From: Oceanicoccus sp. KOV_DT_Chl
Lineage (GTDB): Bacteria > Pseudomonadota > Gammaproteobacteria > Pseudomonadales > Dasaniaceae
Length of the DNA stretch: 64,000 nt
Reading direction: 5' to 3'
Assembly (NCBI RefSeq): GCF_900120175.1
Contig: NZ_FQLF01000005.1
Location: forward strand, 126,501 to 190,500
In this document: piece after piece, positions 56,285-64,000 of the stretch
How positions within the stretch are numbered: position 1 is the first letter of the stretch
Layout of the letters: each line of letters begins with the position of its first letter
Made by a program: the position numbers and the translations under genes
The notes under the pieces: model-generated
Databases searched by the model: none
What the model saw: only the letters and a program-made list of their open reading frames with translations
What the model was told of the DNA's origin: nothing

Positions 56285-59200
56285 GCAGAAATTCTCCCGT
56301 GAACATCTTGTAAGCGACGCACTGTAGGTGCAGCGCCCTTATTAACTTTTATTGCTTCACACACGGCATCAGCACCGGCCAGAGTGGTAGTACAAAATAC
56401 TTTTTTCGCCATCGCGGTACGTCTGATAGAAGATGAATCTGCGATGGTCTGCCTTCCTTCGGTCGTATTAACGATCAAGTCAATTTCATCATTCTTTAAC
56501 GCATCAACAACATGCGGGCGACCTTCATTCACTTTATTGATCAACCCGGCAGGAATACCAGCATCGGTAATAATTTTGTGCGTTCCACGGGTTGCCACCA
56601 ACTCAAAACCTAGATCCATTAGCTTCCTGGCCACATCAACCACGCCTGCTTTATCAGCGTCTCGCACACTAAGAAATGCTTTACCGCGTTGCGGTAGACG
56701 TTCACCTGCTCCAAGCTGCGCTTTACCATAAGCTTCTGCAAATGAGTCACCCAAGCCCATCACCTCTCCGGTCGATTTCATTTCTGGACCAAGGATAGGG
56801 TCAACAGCAGGAAACTTATTAAATGGAAATACTGCTTCTTTAACACTAAAAAAAGGTGGAATACGCTCAGTGGTAAAATTCTGATCAGCCAAGCTAGTGC
56901 CAGCCATACAGCGCGCTGCTATTTTTGCCAATGAAACACCAATGCATTTAGAAACGAAAGGTACCGTGCGAGAAGCGCGCGGATTGACCTCAATAATATA
57001 AATTTCCCCATCCTGCTCAGCCAACTGCACATTCATTAAGCCGCAGACACCTAACTCAACCGCCATAGCTTTCACTTGTTCGCGCATTTTATCTTGCTGC
57101 GCAGGATCTAACGAATAAGGTGGCAGCGCACAGGCCGAATCACCAGAGTGGATTCCTGCCTGCTCAATATGCTGCATAATGGCCCCGATGACGACTTCCT
57201 TACCATCGGACACAGCATCCACATCAATCTCTACTGCTGAGCTAAGGAAATGGTCCAAAAGCACCGGGGAGTCATTAGACGCTTTCACCGCAACGGTTAA
57301 GTATTGCAATAACTCATCCTGATTATAAACAATTTCCATTGCCCGACCGCCCAACACATAGGATGGCCGCACAACCAGCGGATAACCAATGGTATCAGCA
57401 GCAGCCACAGCCTCCTCGGTTGACCTTACAGTAGTATTAGGCGGTTGCTTTAAACCCAGTTTTTGAATCATTTGCTGAAAACGTTCACGATCTTCGGCGC
57501 GATCTATCGCATCAGGCGTAGTCCCAATAATCGGCACGCCGGCCGCTTCCAACTCGCGAGCCAGCTTTAACGGTGTCTGGCCACCAAATTGAACGATAAC
57601 CCCTTTCGGTTTTTCTTTTTCAACAATTTCTAACACGTCTTCCAAAGTAACCGGTTCAAAATATAAACGGTCTGATGTGTCGTAATCGGTAGATACTGTT
57701 TCCGGGTTACAGTTAACCATAATAGTTTCGTAACCGTCTTCACGCATTGCCAGTGCCGCATGCACACAGCAGTAATCAAACTCGATGCCCTGACCAATCC
57801 GATTGGGGCCGCCACCTAAAACCAGAATTTTATCCCTGGAGCTCACATCAGCCTCGCACTCTTCTTCATAGGTTGAGTACATATAAGCAGTACTGGTAGA
57901 AAATTCCGCCGCACAAGTATCAACGCGCTTATAAACTGGACGAATATTTAATGCATGACGGTGTGCACGTACAGCAGCTTCTTCTTCGCTCAACAAATCA
58001 GACAAACGCTTATCGGAAAAACCCTTGCGCTTTAATCGATACATCTCATCAGCTGACAAGCCACTAAGCTGTCGACTTTGCAGTGCATTTTCGCTATTAA
58101 CGATATCTTCAATCTGCACCAAGAACCAACGATCAATTTTCGAAAAACCGAACACGTCATCTACACTGAAGCCTGCACGAAACGCATCAGCAACAAACCA
58201 AATACGATCGGGGCCCGGGTTGGTTAATTCACTAATAATTTGATTGCGAGCACTCGCTTTGCTGACATCCAGCTGCGGCTCAAACCCTGCAGACCCTACT
58301 TCCAGCCCGCGTAGCGCTTTTTGCATTGACTCTTGAAAGGTACGACCGATAGCCATGACCTCACCTACGGATTTCATTTGTGTGTGTAAATGCTTGTCGG
58401 CTTCGGCAAATTTTTCAAATGTAAAACGTGGGATTTTGGTTACTACATAATCAATAGATGGCTCAAACGAAGCCGGTGTTGCGCCACCAGTAATATCGTT
58501 TTGCAATTCATCCAGGGTATAACCTACTGCCAGCTTCGCCGCGACTTTGGCAATAGGAAAACCGGTTGCCTTGGACGCCAGCGCCGAGGAACGGCTAACC
58601 CGAGGATTCATTTCGATAATAACCAGCCGTCCAGTGTTTGGACACTGACCAAACTGCACATTGGAACCACCGGTTTCAACACCGATTTCACGCAACACTG
58701 CCAACGAGGCATCACGCATGATTTGATATTCTTTATCGGTCAGGGTTTGCGCTGGCGCGACGGTAATTGAATCACCAGTATGTACACCCATTGGGTCAAA
58801 GTTCTCAATGGAACAAACAATTATGCAGTTATCATTTTTGTCCCGCACAACTTCCATTTCATATTCTTTCCAACCGATGAGTGACTCATCAATCAGCAGT
58901 TCAGTAGTGGGCGAAAGATCCAGACCCCGCTCACAAATTTCAATAAACTCTTCCTTGTTGTATGCGATACCGCCACCCGAACCACCCATAGTAAAGGAAG
59001 GGCGAATAATACAGGGGAAACCTAATTGACCCTGTACTTGCAAGGCCTCTTCCATGCTGTGCGCAATCGATGCCCTCGGCGTTTCCAGACCAATGCGCTT
59101 CATTGCCTTATCAAATAGATCTCGATCTTCAGCTTTATCAATCGCTTCTTTGGTGGCGCCAATCATTTCCACATTGTACTTAGCCAGCACGCCGTGACGG

Positions 59201-59508
59201 TCCAGATCAAGGGCACAATTCAAGGCGGTTTGGCCACCCATAGTAGGCAACAAGGCATCGGGCTTTTCTTTTTCGATAATACGGGCAACAGTTTGCCATT
59301 CTACCGGCTCGATATAAGTAGCATCCGCCATCGCCGGATCGGTCATTATTGTGGCCGGATTAGAGTTCACCAGAATAACGCGGAAACCTTCTTCCCTTAA
59401 TGCCTTACACGCTTGCGCCCCGGAGTAATCGAACTCACAAGCCTGCCCGATAATGATCGGACCGGCGCCAAGGATGAGGATGGATTGTATGTCGGTTCTT
59501 TTTGGCAT
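56281..59508 (-). CDS. carB: Carbamoyl-phosphate synthase large subunit
   Basis: 1075 residues, the usual length. CarB makes carbamoyl phosphate for arginine and pyrimidine synthesis from ammonia passed on by CarA. Two homologous ATP-grasp halves are visible: [20 protein letters not shown] at the start, then [20 protein letters not shown] for the second half (about residue 570), [19 protein letters not shown] and [16 protein letters not shown]. The allosteric C-terminal region is present. It is coupled to greA by ATGA. Confidence 0.98.
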   Translation of the reverse strand: MPKRTDIQSILILGAGPIIIGQACEFDYSGAQACKALREEGFRVILVNSNPATIMTDPAMADATYIEPVEWQTVARIIEKEKPDALLPTMGGQTALNCALDLDRHGVLAKYNVEMIGATKEAIDKAEDRDLFDKAMKRIGLETPRASIAHSMEEALQVQGQLGFPCIIRPSFTMGGSGGGIAYNKEEFIEICERGLDLSPTTELLIDESLIGWKEYEMEVVRDKNDNCIIVCSIENFDPMGVHTGDSITVAPAQTLTDKEYQIMRDASLAVLREIGVETGGSNVQFGQCPNTGRLVIIEMNPRVSRSSALASKATGFPIAKVAAKLAVGYTLDELQNDITGGATPASFEPSIDYVVTKIPRFTFEKFAEADKHLHTQMKSVGEVMAIGRTFQESMQKALRGLEVGSAGFEPQLDVSKASARNQIISELTNPGPDRIWFVADAFRAGFSVDDVFGFSKIDRWFLVQIEDIVNSENALQSRQLSGLSADEMYRLKRKGFSDKRLSDLLSEEEAAVRAHRHALNIRPVYKRVDTCAAEFSTSTAYMYSTYEEECEADVSSRDKILVLGGGPNRIGQGIEFDYCCVHAALAMREDGYETIMVNCNPETVSTDYDTSDRLYFEPVTLEDVLEIVEKEKPKGVIVQFGGQTPLKLARELEAAGVPIIGTTPDAIDRAEDRERFQQMIQKLGLKQPPNTTVRSTEEAVAAADTIGYPLVVRPSYVLGGRAMEIVYNQDELLQYLTVAVKASNDSPVLLDHFLSSAVEIDVDAVSDGKEVVIGAIMQHIEQAGIHSGDSACALPPYSLDPAQQDKMREQVKAMAVELGVCGLMNVQLAEQDGEIYIIEVNPRASRTVPFVSKCIGVSLAKIAARCMAGTSLADQNFTTERIPPFFSVKEAVFPFNKFPAVDPILGPEMKSTGEVMGLGDSFAEAYGKAQLGAGERLPQRGKAFLSVRDADKAGVVDVARKLMDLGFELVATRGTHKIITDAGIPAGLINKVNEGRPHVVDALKNDEIDLIVNTTEGRQTIADSSSIRRTAMAKKVFCTTTLAGADAVCEAIKVNKGAAPTVRRLQDVHGRISA

Positions 59509-59620
59509 GGTTGTTAAAACCCAAAATATGTCTGCTAGAAATCGTTATTCCTGCCAAGGCGGGAATCTAAATGGCCACTCGATAAATTCGTTAGTCGAAA
59601 ATATCGCCGCCGAAATTAAC

Positions 59621-60772
59621 TCAGGCGCGAGCCTCAATCAATTCAATAAAGTGGTCGAACAAGGGCGCAGCATCGCGCGGCCCTGGACTGGCTTCCGGGT
59701 GTCCTTGAAAACTAAAGGCCGGCTTATCGGTGCGATGAATGCCCTGCAGCGAACCATCAAATAAAGATTTGTGGGTTACTTTCAAATTAGACGGTAACGA
59801 CGTTTCATCAGCTGCAAAACCGTGGTTCTGGCTGGTAATCAGCACCGTGCCGTCTTCCAGGTTTTGTACCGGATGATTGGCACCGTGGTGACCAAATTTC
59901 ATTTTCATGGTTTTGGCCCCTGAGGCCAAAGCTAATAACTGGTGCCCCAAACAGATACCAAATACCGGAATGTCAGTGCCAAGAATTTGCTGAATGGCTT
60001 CAATCGCATAAGTACATGGCTCCGGATCACCAGGGCCATTAGAGAGAAACACACCATCGGGATTCATCGCTAATACTTCAGCTGCAGGCGTTTGCGCAGG
60101 TACCACGGTCAACTTGCAACCGCGATCGACTAACATACGTAAAATATTGCGCTTAACACCGAAATCGTAAGCAACGACATGATACTTACACTCTTCGTCA
60201 GTCCATTGCTTGTAGCTATCGCCGGTTAATTTATCTGAAGGCAAAGCCCAGCTACCCTGCTGCCAGTTGTAGACCTCCTTGGTACAAACTACTTTGGCCA
60301 AGTCCATACCTTCTAAACCGTCGAAACCTTTGGCTAGCTCCAAGGCTTTGGCTTCATCGACAGATTCACCTGCCATGATACAACCATTCTGGGCACCTTT
60401 ATCACGTAAAATTCGGGTTAAGCGACGCGTATCAATATCGGCAATACCAATAATATTTCTGGCAACTAAATAGTCTTGTAGGCTCTGCTCATTGCGAAAG
60501 CTACTCGCTAACAGCGGCAGATCCCGAATCACCAAACCCGCCGACCAAATATCAGTCGCCTCTTCATCTTCAGCGTTGGTGCCGGTATTACCAATATGAG
60601 GGTAGGTCAGCGTGACAATCTGCTTGGCATAGGAAGGGTCCGTCAAGATCTCTTGATAACCGGTCATGGCCGTATTAAAAACGACCTCTCCAACCGAGTG
60701 CCCGATAGCACCAATGGCGACTCCCCGAAAAATACTACCGTCTTCAAGGGCTAATATGGCTGGTACCGTCAA
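59621..60772 (-). CDS. carA: Carbamoyl-phosphate synthase small subunit
   Basis: 383 residues from a TTG start at 60772, chosen because AGGAGG lies eight bases before it and the product begins [20 protein letters not shown], as in CarA. It hydrolyses glutamine and passes ammonia to CarB. The glutaminase triad is visible in [16 protein letters not shown] (Cys) and HPEASPGP (His, Glu). About 110 bases separate it from carB. TTG is a rare start and may keep translation moderate. Confidence 0.96.
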   Translation of the reverse strand: MTVPAILALEDGSIFRGVAIGAIGHSVGEVVFNTAMTGYQEILTDPSYAKQIVTLTYPHIGNTGTNAEDEEATDIWSAGLVIRDLPLLASSFRNEQSLQDYLVARNIIGIADIDTRRLTRILRDKGAQNGCIMAGESVDEAKALELAKGFDGLEGMDLAKVVCTKEVYNWQQGSWALPSDKLTGDSYKQWTDEECKYHVVAYDFGVKRNILRMLVDRGCKLTVVPAQTPAAEVLAMNPDGVFLSNGPGDPEPCTYAIEAIQQILGTDIPVFGICLGHQLLALASGAKTMKMKFGHHGANHPVQNLEDGTVLITSQNHGFAADETSLPSNLKVTHKSLFDGSLQGIHRTDKPAFSFQGHPEASPGPRDAAPLFDHFIELIEARA

Positions 60773-61193
60773 GCAAACCTCCTACAAGAGTGACAAAAAG
60801 CGATGAGGTGAAACCGGAAAACGCAAAATCAACCCCGCTAAGCTATTGATTTTATTTACAAAGAATTTTAAACACTGCATTCTTTGGCGATAATGAAAAA
60901 CTCAGCGGCCCTAACAAAAGACGAAAAAACACGGCCGTAAAAAAGCGAGATGAAGGTACAGCCTTATCTCGCTTTAAATTCTTTCCCCTGAACGCTCCAG
61001 CATTGTGGCTGGAAAGGGGTCGCCGGGCTGCTGAACACCGGTTTAACTTGGCGGGCGATTGTACGCAAATAAGCTATGGCTGTCCACCTCGAATACGGCT
61101 AAAACCGTCAGCAAGCAGCAACAAAATTTCCCGGGCAAAGGAGGCCGTTAAGCAGTAATCGCAGTCCCTGAATTCTCCTGCTCGAGCATCAGC
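60773..61193. other. Intergenic region between carA and the thioesterase gene
   Basis: About 420 bases. It contains the carA ribosome site (AGGAGG), an A/T-rich stretch at about 60840-60900 that may hold the carA promoter, and the terminator at 60937-60975 for transcripts coming from the thioesterase side. I see no gene in it. Confidence 0.5.
60937..60975 (-). terminator. Rho-independent terminator downstream of the thioesterase gene
   Basis: On the minus strand AAAGCGAGAT (with AAGG inside) pairs with ATCTCGCTTT, giving a long stem with one bulged base and a TGTA-type loop, followed by a run of six T. It should end transcripts coming from aceK/thioesterase before they reach carA. Confidence 0.8.
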
Positions 61194-61655
61194 CTAATCG
61201 CCTTCTGCTGCTTTCGACCGCGGCTCCTGTTCCAGCTTTTCACGCAGCGAGGGTGGCGCCAGTACCGGCTTGCTATTAATTGAATCGAACAAAATATGAG
61301 CCGTCTTGGCGATAGCAATTTCTCGCCCGGTTTTCGCCTCGCTAACGCGATAAACAATGTCACAGCCATATTTATGAAACGCACTGGCAGCCACTTCAAT
61401 CTTCAGGCTTTCACCATAGCGCCCTTCGGACTTATAGATCACCGCTAAATCAGCATTCACAAACAAATAGCCCTGCTCACGGGTCTCATCAACGCCGTGC
61501 GCCCGCATATAATGAATTCTGGCTTCGTTGAGAAAGCTAATCAATGCGTCATTACCTAAATGATCACCACGATTGATATGGCTAATATAAATGGGAAGAT
61601 CGATGGAAAAATTAAACCGCTCCGGAAGCGTTATTTCTACTCGAGACATAATCAT
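61194..61655 (-). CDS. Hotdog-fold thioesterase
   Basis: 153 residues (ATG at 61655; a second ATG at 61649 is equally possible). FSIDLPIYISHINRGDHLGNDALISFLNEARIHY is the opening of the 4-hydroxybenzoyl-CoA thioesterase-type hotdog fold, followed by DIVYRVSEAKTGREIAIAKT. Likely cleaves acyl-CoA or acyl-ACP; substrate unknown. Located between carA and aceK on the minus strand. Confidence 0.82.
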   Translation of the reverse strand: MIMSRVEITLPERFNFSIDLPIYISHINRGDHLGNDALISFLNEARIHYMRAHGVDETREQGYLFVNADLAVIYKSEGRYGESLKIEVAASAFHKYGCDIVYRVSEAKTGREIAIAKTAHILFDSINSKPVLAPPSLREKLEQEPRSKAAEGD

Positions 61656-61745
61656 TGCTACCTGTAACCTGGCTCTAATACGAGTAGCTTATATGGGGAC
61701 GATCCAGCGATAAAACAACACCGCTAATAAGGTAATATGCATCCA

Positions 61746-63497
61746 TTAACTGTCAGCTGTTGACTTACTAGCGAGCGTCGCAGGCCGCGAAAAACGATAA
61801 CGTCGACGATAAGGAAATACATCGCCAAACTTTCCCTGTTTAATTTGTTGCTGCAGGCCTTGCCAAAAAGTCTCCAGATACAAATCAGGGTGCAATTTAT
61901 CAAACACCTCCCTGGCGCGGCGATTACCTGAAAAGAACAGGCGGAACTCTTCCGGGAAAACATCGGCGGGAGCAACGTCATACCAAGGCTGCCCAGCCAT
62001 CTCCTGCTCTTCATTCATGGGCGCAGGTATTTTTCTGAAATTACAATCGACCAAGGGACAGATTTCATCGTAGTCATAAAACACTACTCGACCATGGCGG
62101 GTGACACCAAAGTTTTTCAGCAGCATATCACCGGGAAAAATATTAGCTGCGGCCAGCTGTTTAATCGCATTGCCGTATTCATCCATCACATTATGGATTT
62201 GTTCATCGGTGGCATTTTTTAAATATAAATTTAGTGGCGTCATCCGACGCTCGACATAAACATGTTTAAAGATCAAAGCATTGCCACGCACCTCAAGCAA
62301 GGAGCCCACTTCCTTTTTCAATTCCGCCATCAACTCGTCAGAAAAACGACGAAGATCAAACGCCAAATTATTAAATTCCTGTGTTTCCGCCATCCGCCCA
62401 GCACGATCCCAGCGCTTAACCAATTTATATTTTCCTTTAACCTGTTCCCGGGTCATATCCTTTGGCGGGGTAAAACGGTCTTTAATCACTTTGTACACAT
62501 AATCAAAAGAAGGCAGGGTAAACACTAACATCACCATTCCTTTAATTCCCGGCGCAATAATATATTGATCGTTGGTTTTTACCGTATTCGCGACGGCGGT
62601 GCGATAAAACTCGGTTTTGGCATGCTTGCCAAAACCAATCGCACTATATAATTCAAACCACTCTTTTTGCGGCATGATGGTTTTTAAAAAACTGACATAT
62701 TGTGATGGTACTGAGGCATCCACCATAAAATAGCTGCGTGTAAAGCTGAATAATTTACTGACATCATCGGCTGAAAATAAAACTGTATCGACGTAAACCG
62801 CACCCTGTTCATTATTTAATATAGGAAATACAAACGGTAACATTTCACCATTATCAACAACGATCCTGCCGACCAAATAAGCCGCTTTATTTCGATAAAA
62901 AAGTGAGTTTAATACTTGGCTTTTTACTTGTTGACCCTGCTCGATCCGCGGCGTCAACAGCTTATCAATCAGTGAAACTATACGCGCCACATCGCGCTCG
63001 AAATCCTCAAAGGGAATATTGAACCGGGTATCAACCAGAATACTGCGCACATTAACTGCGAGATCCGCAATAGCCGGATACTCAGTATAAATAACATCTT
63101 CAAACACACTGGCAGGGAGTGAATCAGGCGCAACTACCGACGCGTTAAGGTCGCCAATTCTTTCGTGATTAAAAACAAAACAGTAAACGGAATTAAAAAA
63201 AGTCTGGGCAATTTCTATATTGCTGTGCTCTGCCACCAATTGACAATATTCGTCTTTGGCATCGCGCCATAGTTCACGATCCTGAGCATGGCCACCGGCG
63301 ATATCATCAGCCAACGCAGCTACATCGCGCACCTTCTTTTTATACATTTCCAAGCGATGGCTCATCGCCTTATGCACCAATTGCCAATCGGCTTTTTCAA
63401 ACCGCGACTGCGCACCTAGCGTGACATTTTGGAAATCACCAAAGAAAGCATCAAAGCTATTTAAAATAACTTTGGCCAAACGCTGCGCATTACTCAT
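61746..63497 (-). CDS. aceK: Isocitrate dehydrogenase kinase/phosphatase AceK
   Basis: 583 residues from the second ATG (63497); the ATG at 63503 adds two. AceK phosphorylates and dephosphorylates isocitrate dehydrogenase, controlling flux to the glyoxylate bypass. The conserved block YIIAPGIKGMVMLVFTLPSFDYVYKVIKDRF (about residues 315-345) and RVVFYDYDEICPL are typical. No aceA/aceB is in the window. Family identification is strong. Confidence 0.95.
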   Translation of the reverse strand: MSNAQRLAKVILNSFDAFFGDFQNVTLGAQSRFEKADWQLVHKAMSHRLEMYKKKVRDVAALADDIAGGHAQDRELWRDAKDEYCQLVAEHSNIEIAQTFFNSVYCFVFNHERIGDLNASVVAPDSLPASVFEDVIYTEYPAIADLAVNVRSILVDTRFNIPFEDFERDVARIVSLIDKLLTPRIEQGQQVKSQVLNSLFYRNKAAYLVGRIVVDNGEMLPFVFPILNNEQGAVYVDTVLFSADDVSKLFSFTRSYFMVDASVPSQYVSFLKTIMPQKEWFELYSAIGFGKHAKTEFYRTAVANTVKTNDQYIIAPGIKGMVMLVFTLPSFDYVYKVIKDRFTPPKDMTREQVKGKYKLVKRWDRAGRMAETQEFNNLAFDLRRFSDELMAELKKEVGSLLEVRGNALIFKHVYVERRMTPLNLYLKNATDEQIHNVMDEYGNAIKQLAAANIFPGDMLLKNFGVTRHGRVVFYDYDEICPLVDCNFRKIPAPMNEEQEMAGQPWYDVAPADVFPEEFRLFFSGNRRAREVFDKLHPDLYLETFWQGLQQQIKQGKFGDVFPYRRRYRFSRPATLASKSTADS

Positions 63498-63561
63498 ACC
63501 CATTAGAATTATTTACTCCCAAGTATTTGCTGCGCAGCACTCAATGCCTGATCAGCCACGA

Positions 63562-64000
63562 CTACTTAAAAATATCAGCCATTATCGGTAATACTTCAGG
63601 CTGACGAATATGTAGCATCATAGTTCCAACATGGCCTTTTTTACCCGCTTCAATCCACGCCTGAGCACGTTCACGAATCCGGCTTTCGGGACCAATCAAA
63701 GCAACTTCATCAACCAGCTCGTTCGGCACTGCCGCTGCAGCCGCTGCCTTGTCCCCGGCCAGATACAAGTCCTGAATTTTCTCAGCCGCCTCGCCATACC
63801 CCATCGACGTCGTGTAAGTGGTATAGAAGTTTTTACCCTTAGCACCCATACCCCCAATATAAAGAGCCATATGCTCTTTTAAAGGCTGGCGACAGGCCTC
63901 AACATCATCACCCAACACGACTGCGACTCCCGGCGCAATGTCAAAACCTTGCAGCGACTTGCCATTACCTGCCCGCTCAAAGCCTTTATTCAAATGTGGC
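63562..64000 (-). CDS. LLM class (F420-dependent-type) oxidoreductase, C-terminal part
   Basis: The gene enters from beyond the right edge (frame open to 64000) and stops at 63562; about 146 codons are seen. GFDIAPGVAVVLGDDVEACRQPLKEHMALYIGGMGAKGKNFY and the end LHIRQPEVLPIMADIF match the C-terminus of luciferase-like monooxygenase family oxidoreductases that often use F420 or FMN. The cofactor cannot be told from this part. Confidence 0.85.
   Translation of the reverse strand, partial: PHLNKGFERAGNGKSLQGFDIAPGVAVVLGDDVEACRQPLKEHMALYIGGMGAKGKNFYTTYTTSMGYGEAAEKIQDLYLAGDKAAAAAAVPNELVDEVALIGPESRIRERAQAWIEAGKKGHVGTMMLHIRQPEVLPIMADIFK

Overview
The window looks like a chromosomal segment of a marine-type gammaproteobacterium, probably Cellvibrionales-like; the genus cannot be fixed from sequence alone. 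The main reason is gene order. mrdA-rlmH-rsfS-nadD-proA, moeB-prmC-prfA-hemA // TPR lipoprotein-lolB-ispE-tRNAGln-prs-rplY-pth-ychF-tRNAMet and carA-carB-greA are blocks I know from Pseudomonas and its relatives. TonB-dependent receptors, a YfiR-like protein, DUF481 and DUF3089 proteins and an aryl polyene cluster fit an aquatic member of the class.

Layout. 1-3.3 kb is a minus-strand cell-wall/ribosome/NAD/proline block that starts with a partial PBP2. 3.4-10.5 kb holds a solute-binding protein, a TonB receptor with a YfiR-like partner, a CWC protein with CysZ, RhlB and a DoxX protein. 10.6-22.3 kb is a dense conserved housekeeping block with two tRNA genes. From 22.6 kb, just after tRNA-Met, the content turns accessory: an IS256-type relic, a lipoprotein, a PhyH dioxygenase, an OafA-like acyltransferase, a Ser/Thr kinase with a repeat-rich C-terminal part and a secreted repeat protein. 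29.6-47.1 kb is one compact minus-strand gene set for an aryl polyene (APE) lipid. It is followed by a divergent TonB receptor, a PAP2 phosphatase and several small genes (RRM, VF530, DUF2798, YebC). 52.6-55.6 kb holds a DUF481 protein, an MscS channel and a DUF3089 hydrolase. 55.8-64 kb returns to housekeeping genes: greA, carB, carA, a thioesterase, aceK and a partial LLM oxidoreductase.

How the APE genes would work together (family knowledge plus inference): an ammonia lyase makes an aryl-acrylate starter, and the AMP-ligase half of a ligase-dehydratase fusion loads it on one of two ACPs. Ketosynthases, a chain-length-factor-like protein, a ketoreductase and two hotdog dehydratases extend it as a polyene. 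A methyltransferase and a sulfotransferase could modify it, acyl- and glycosyltransferases attach it to a lipid, and an MMPL/LolA-like/DUF3261 set moves it to the outer membrane. The in-operon sulfotransferase and an unusual Phe-His pair in the ammonia lyase are the most novel points.

Four genes (proA, the ketoreductase, one ketosynthase and the glycosyltransferase-acyltransferase fusion) each carry one apparent 1-base loss in a homopolymer. The shared pattern suggests sequence errors rather than four real pseudogenes, but reads are needed to decide.
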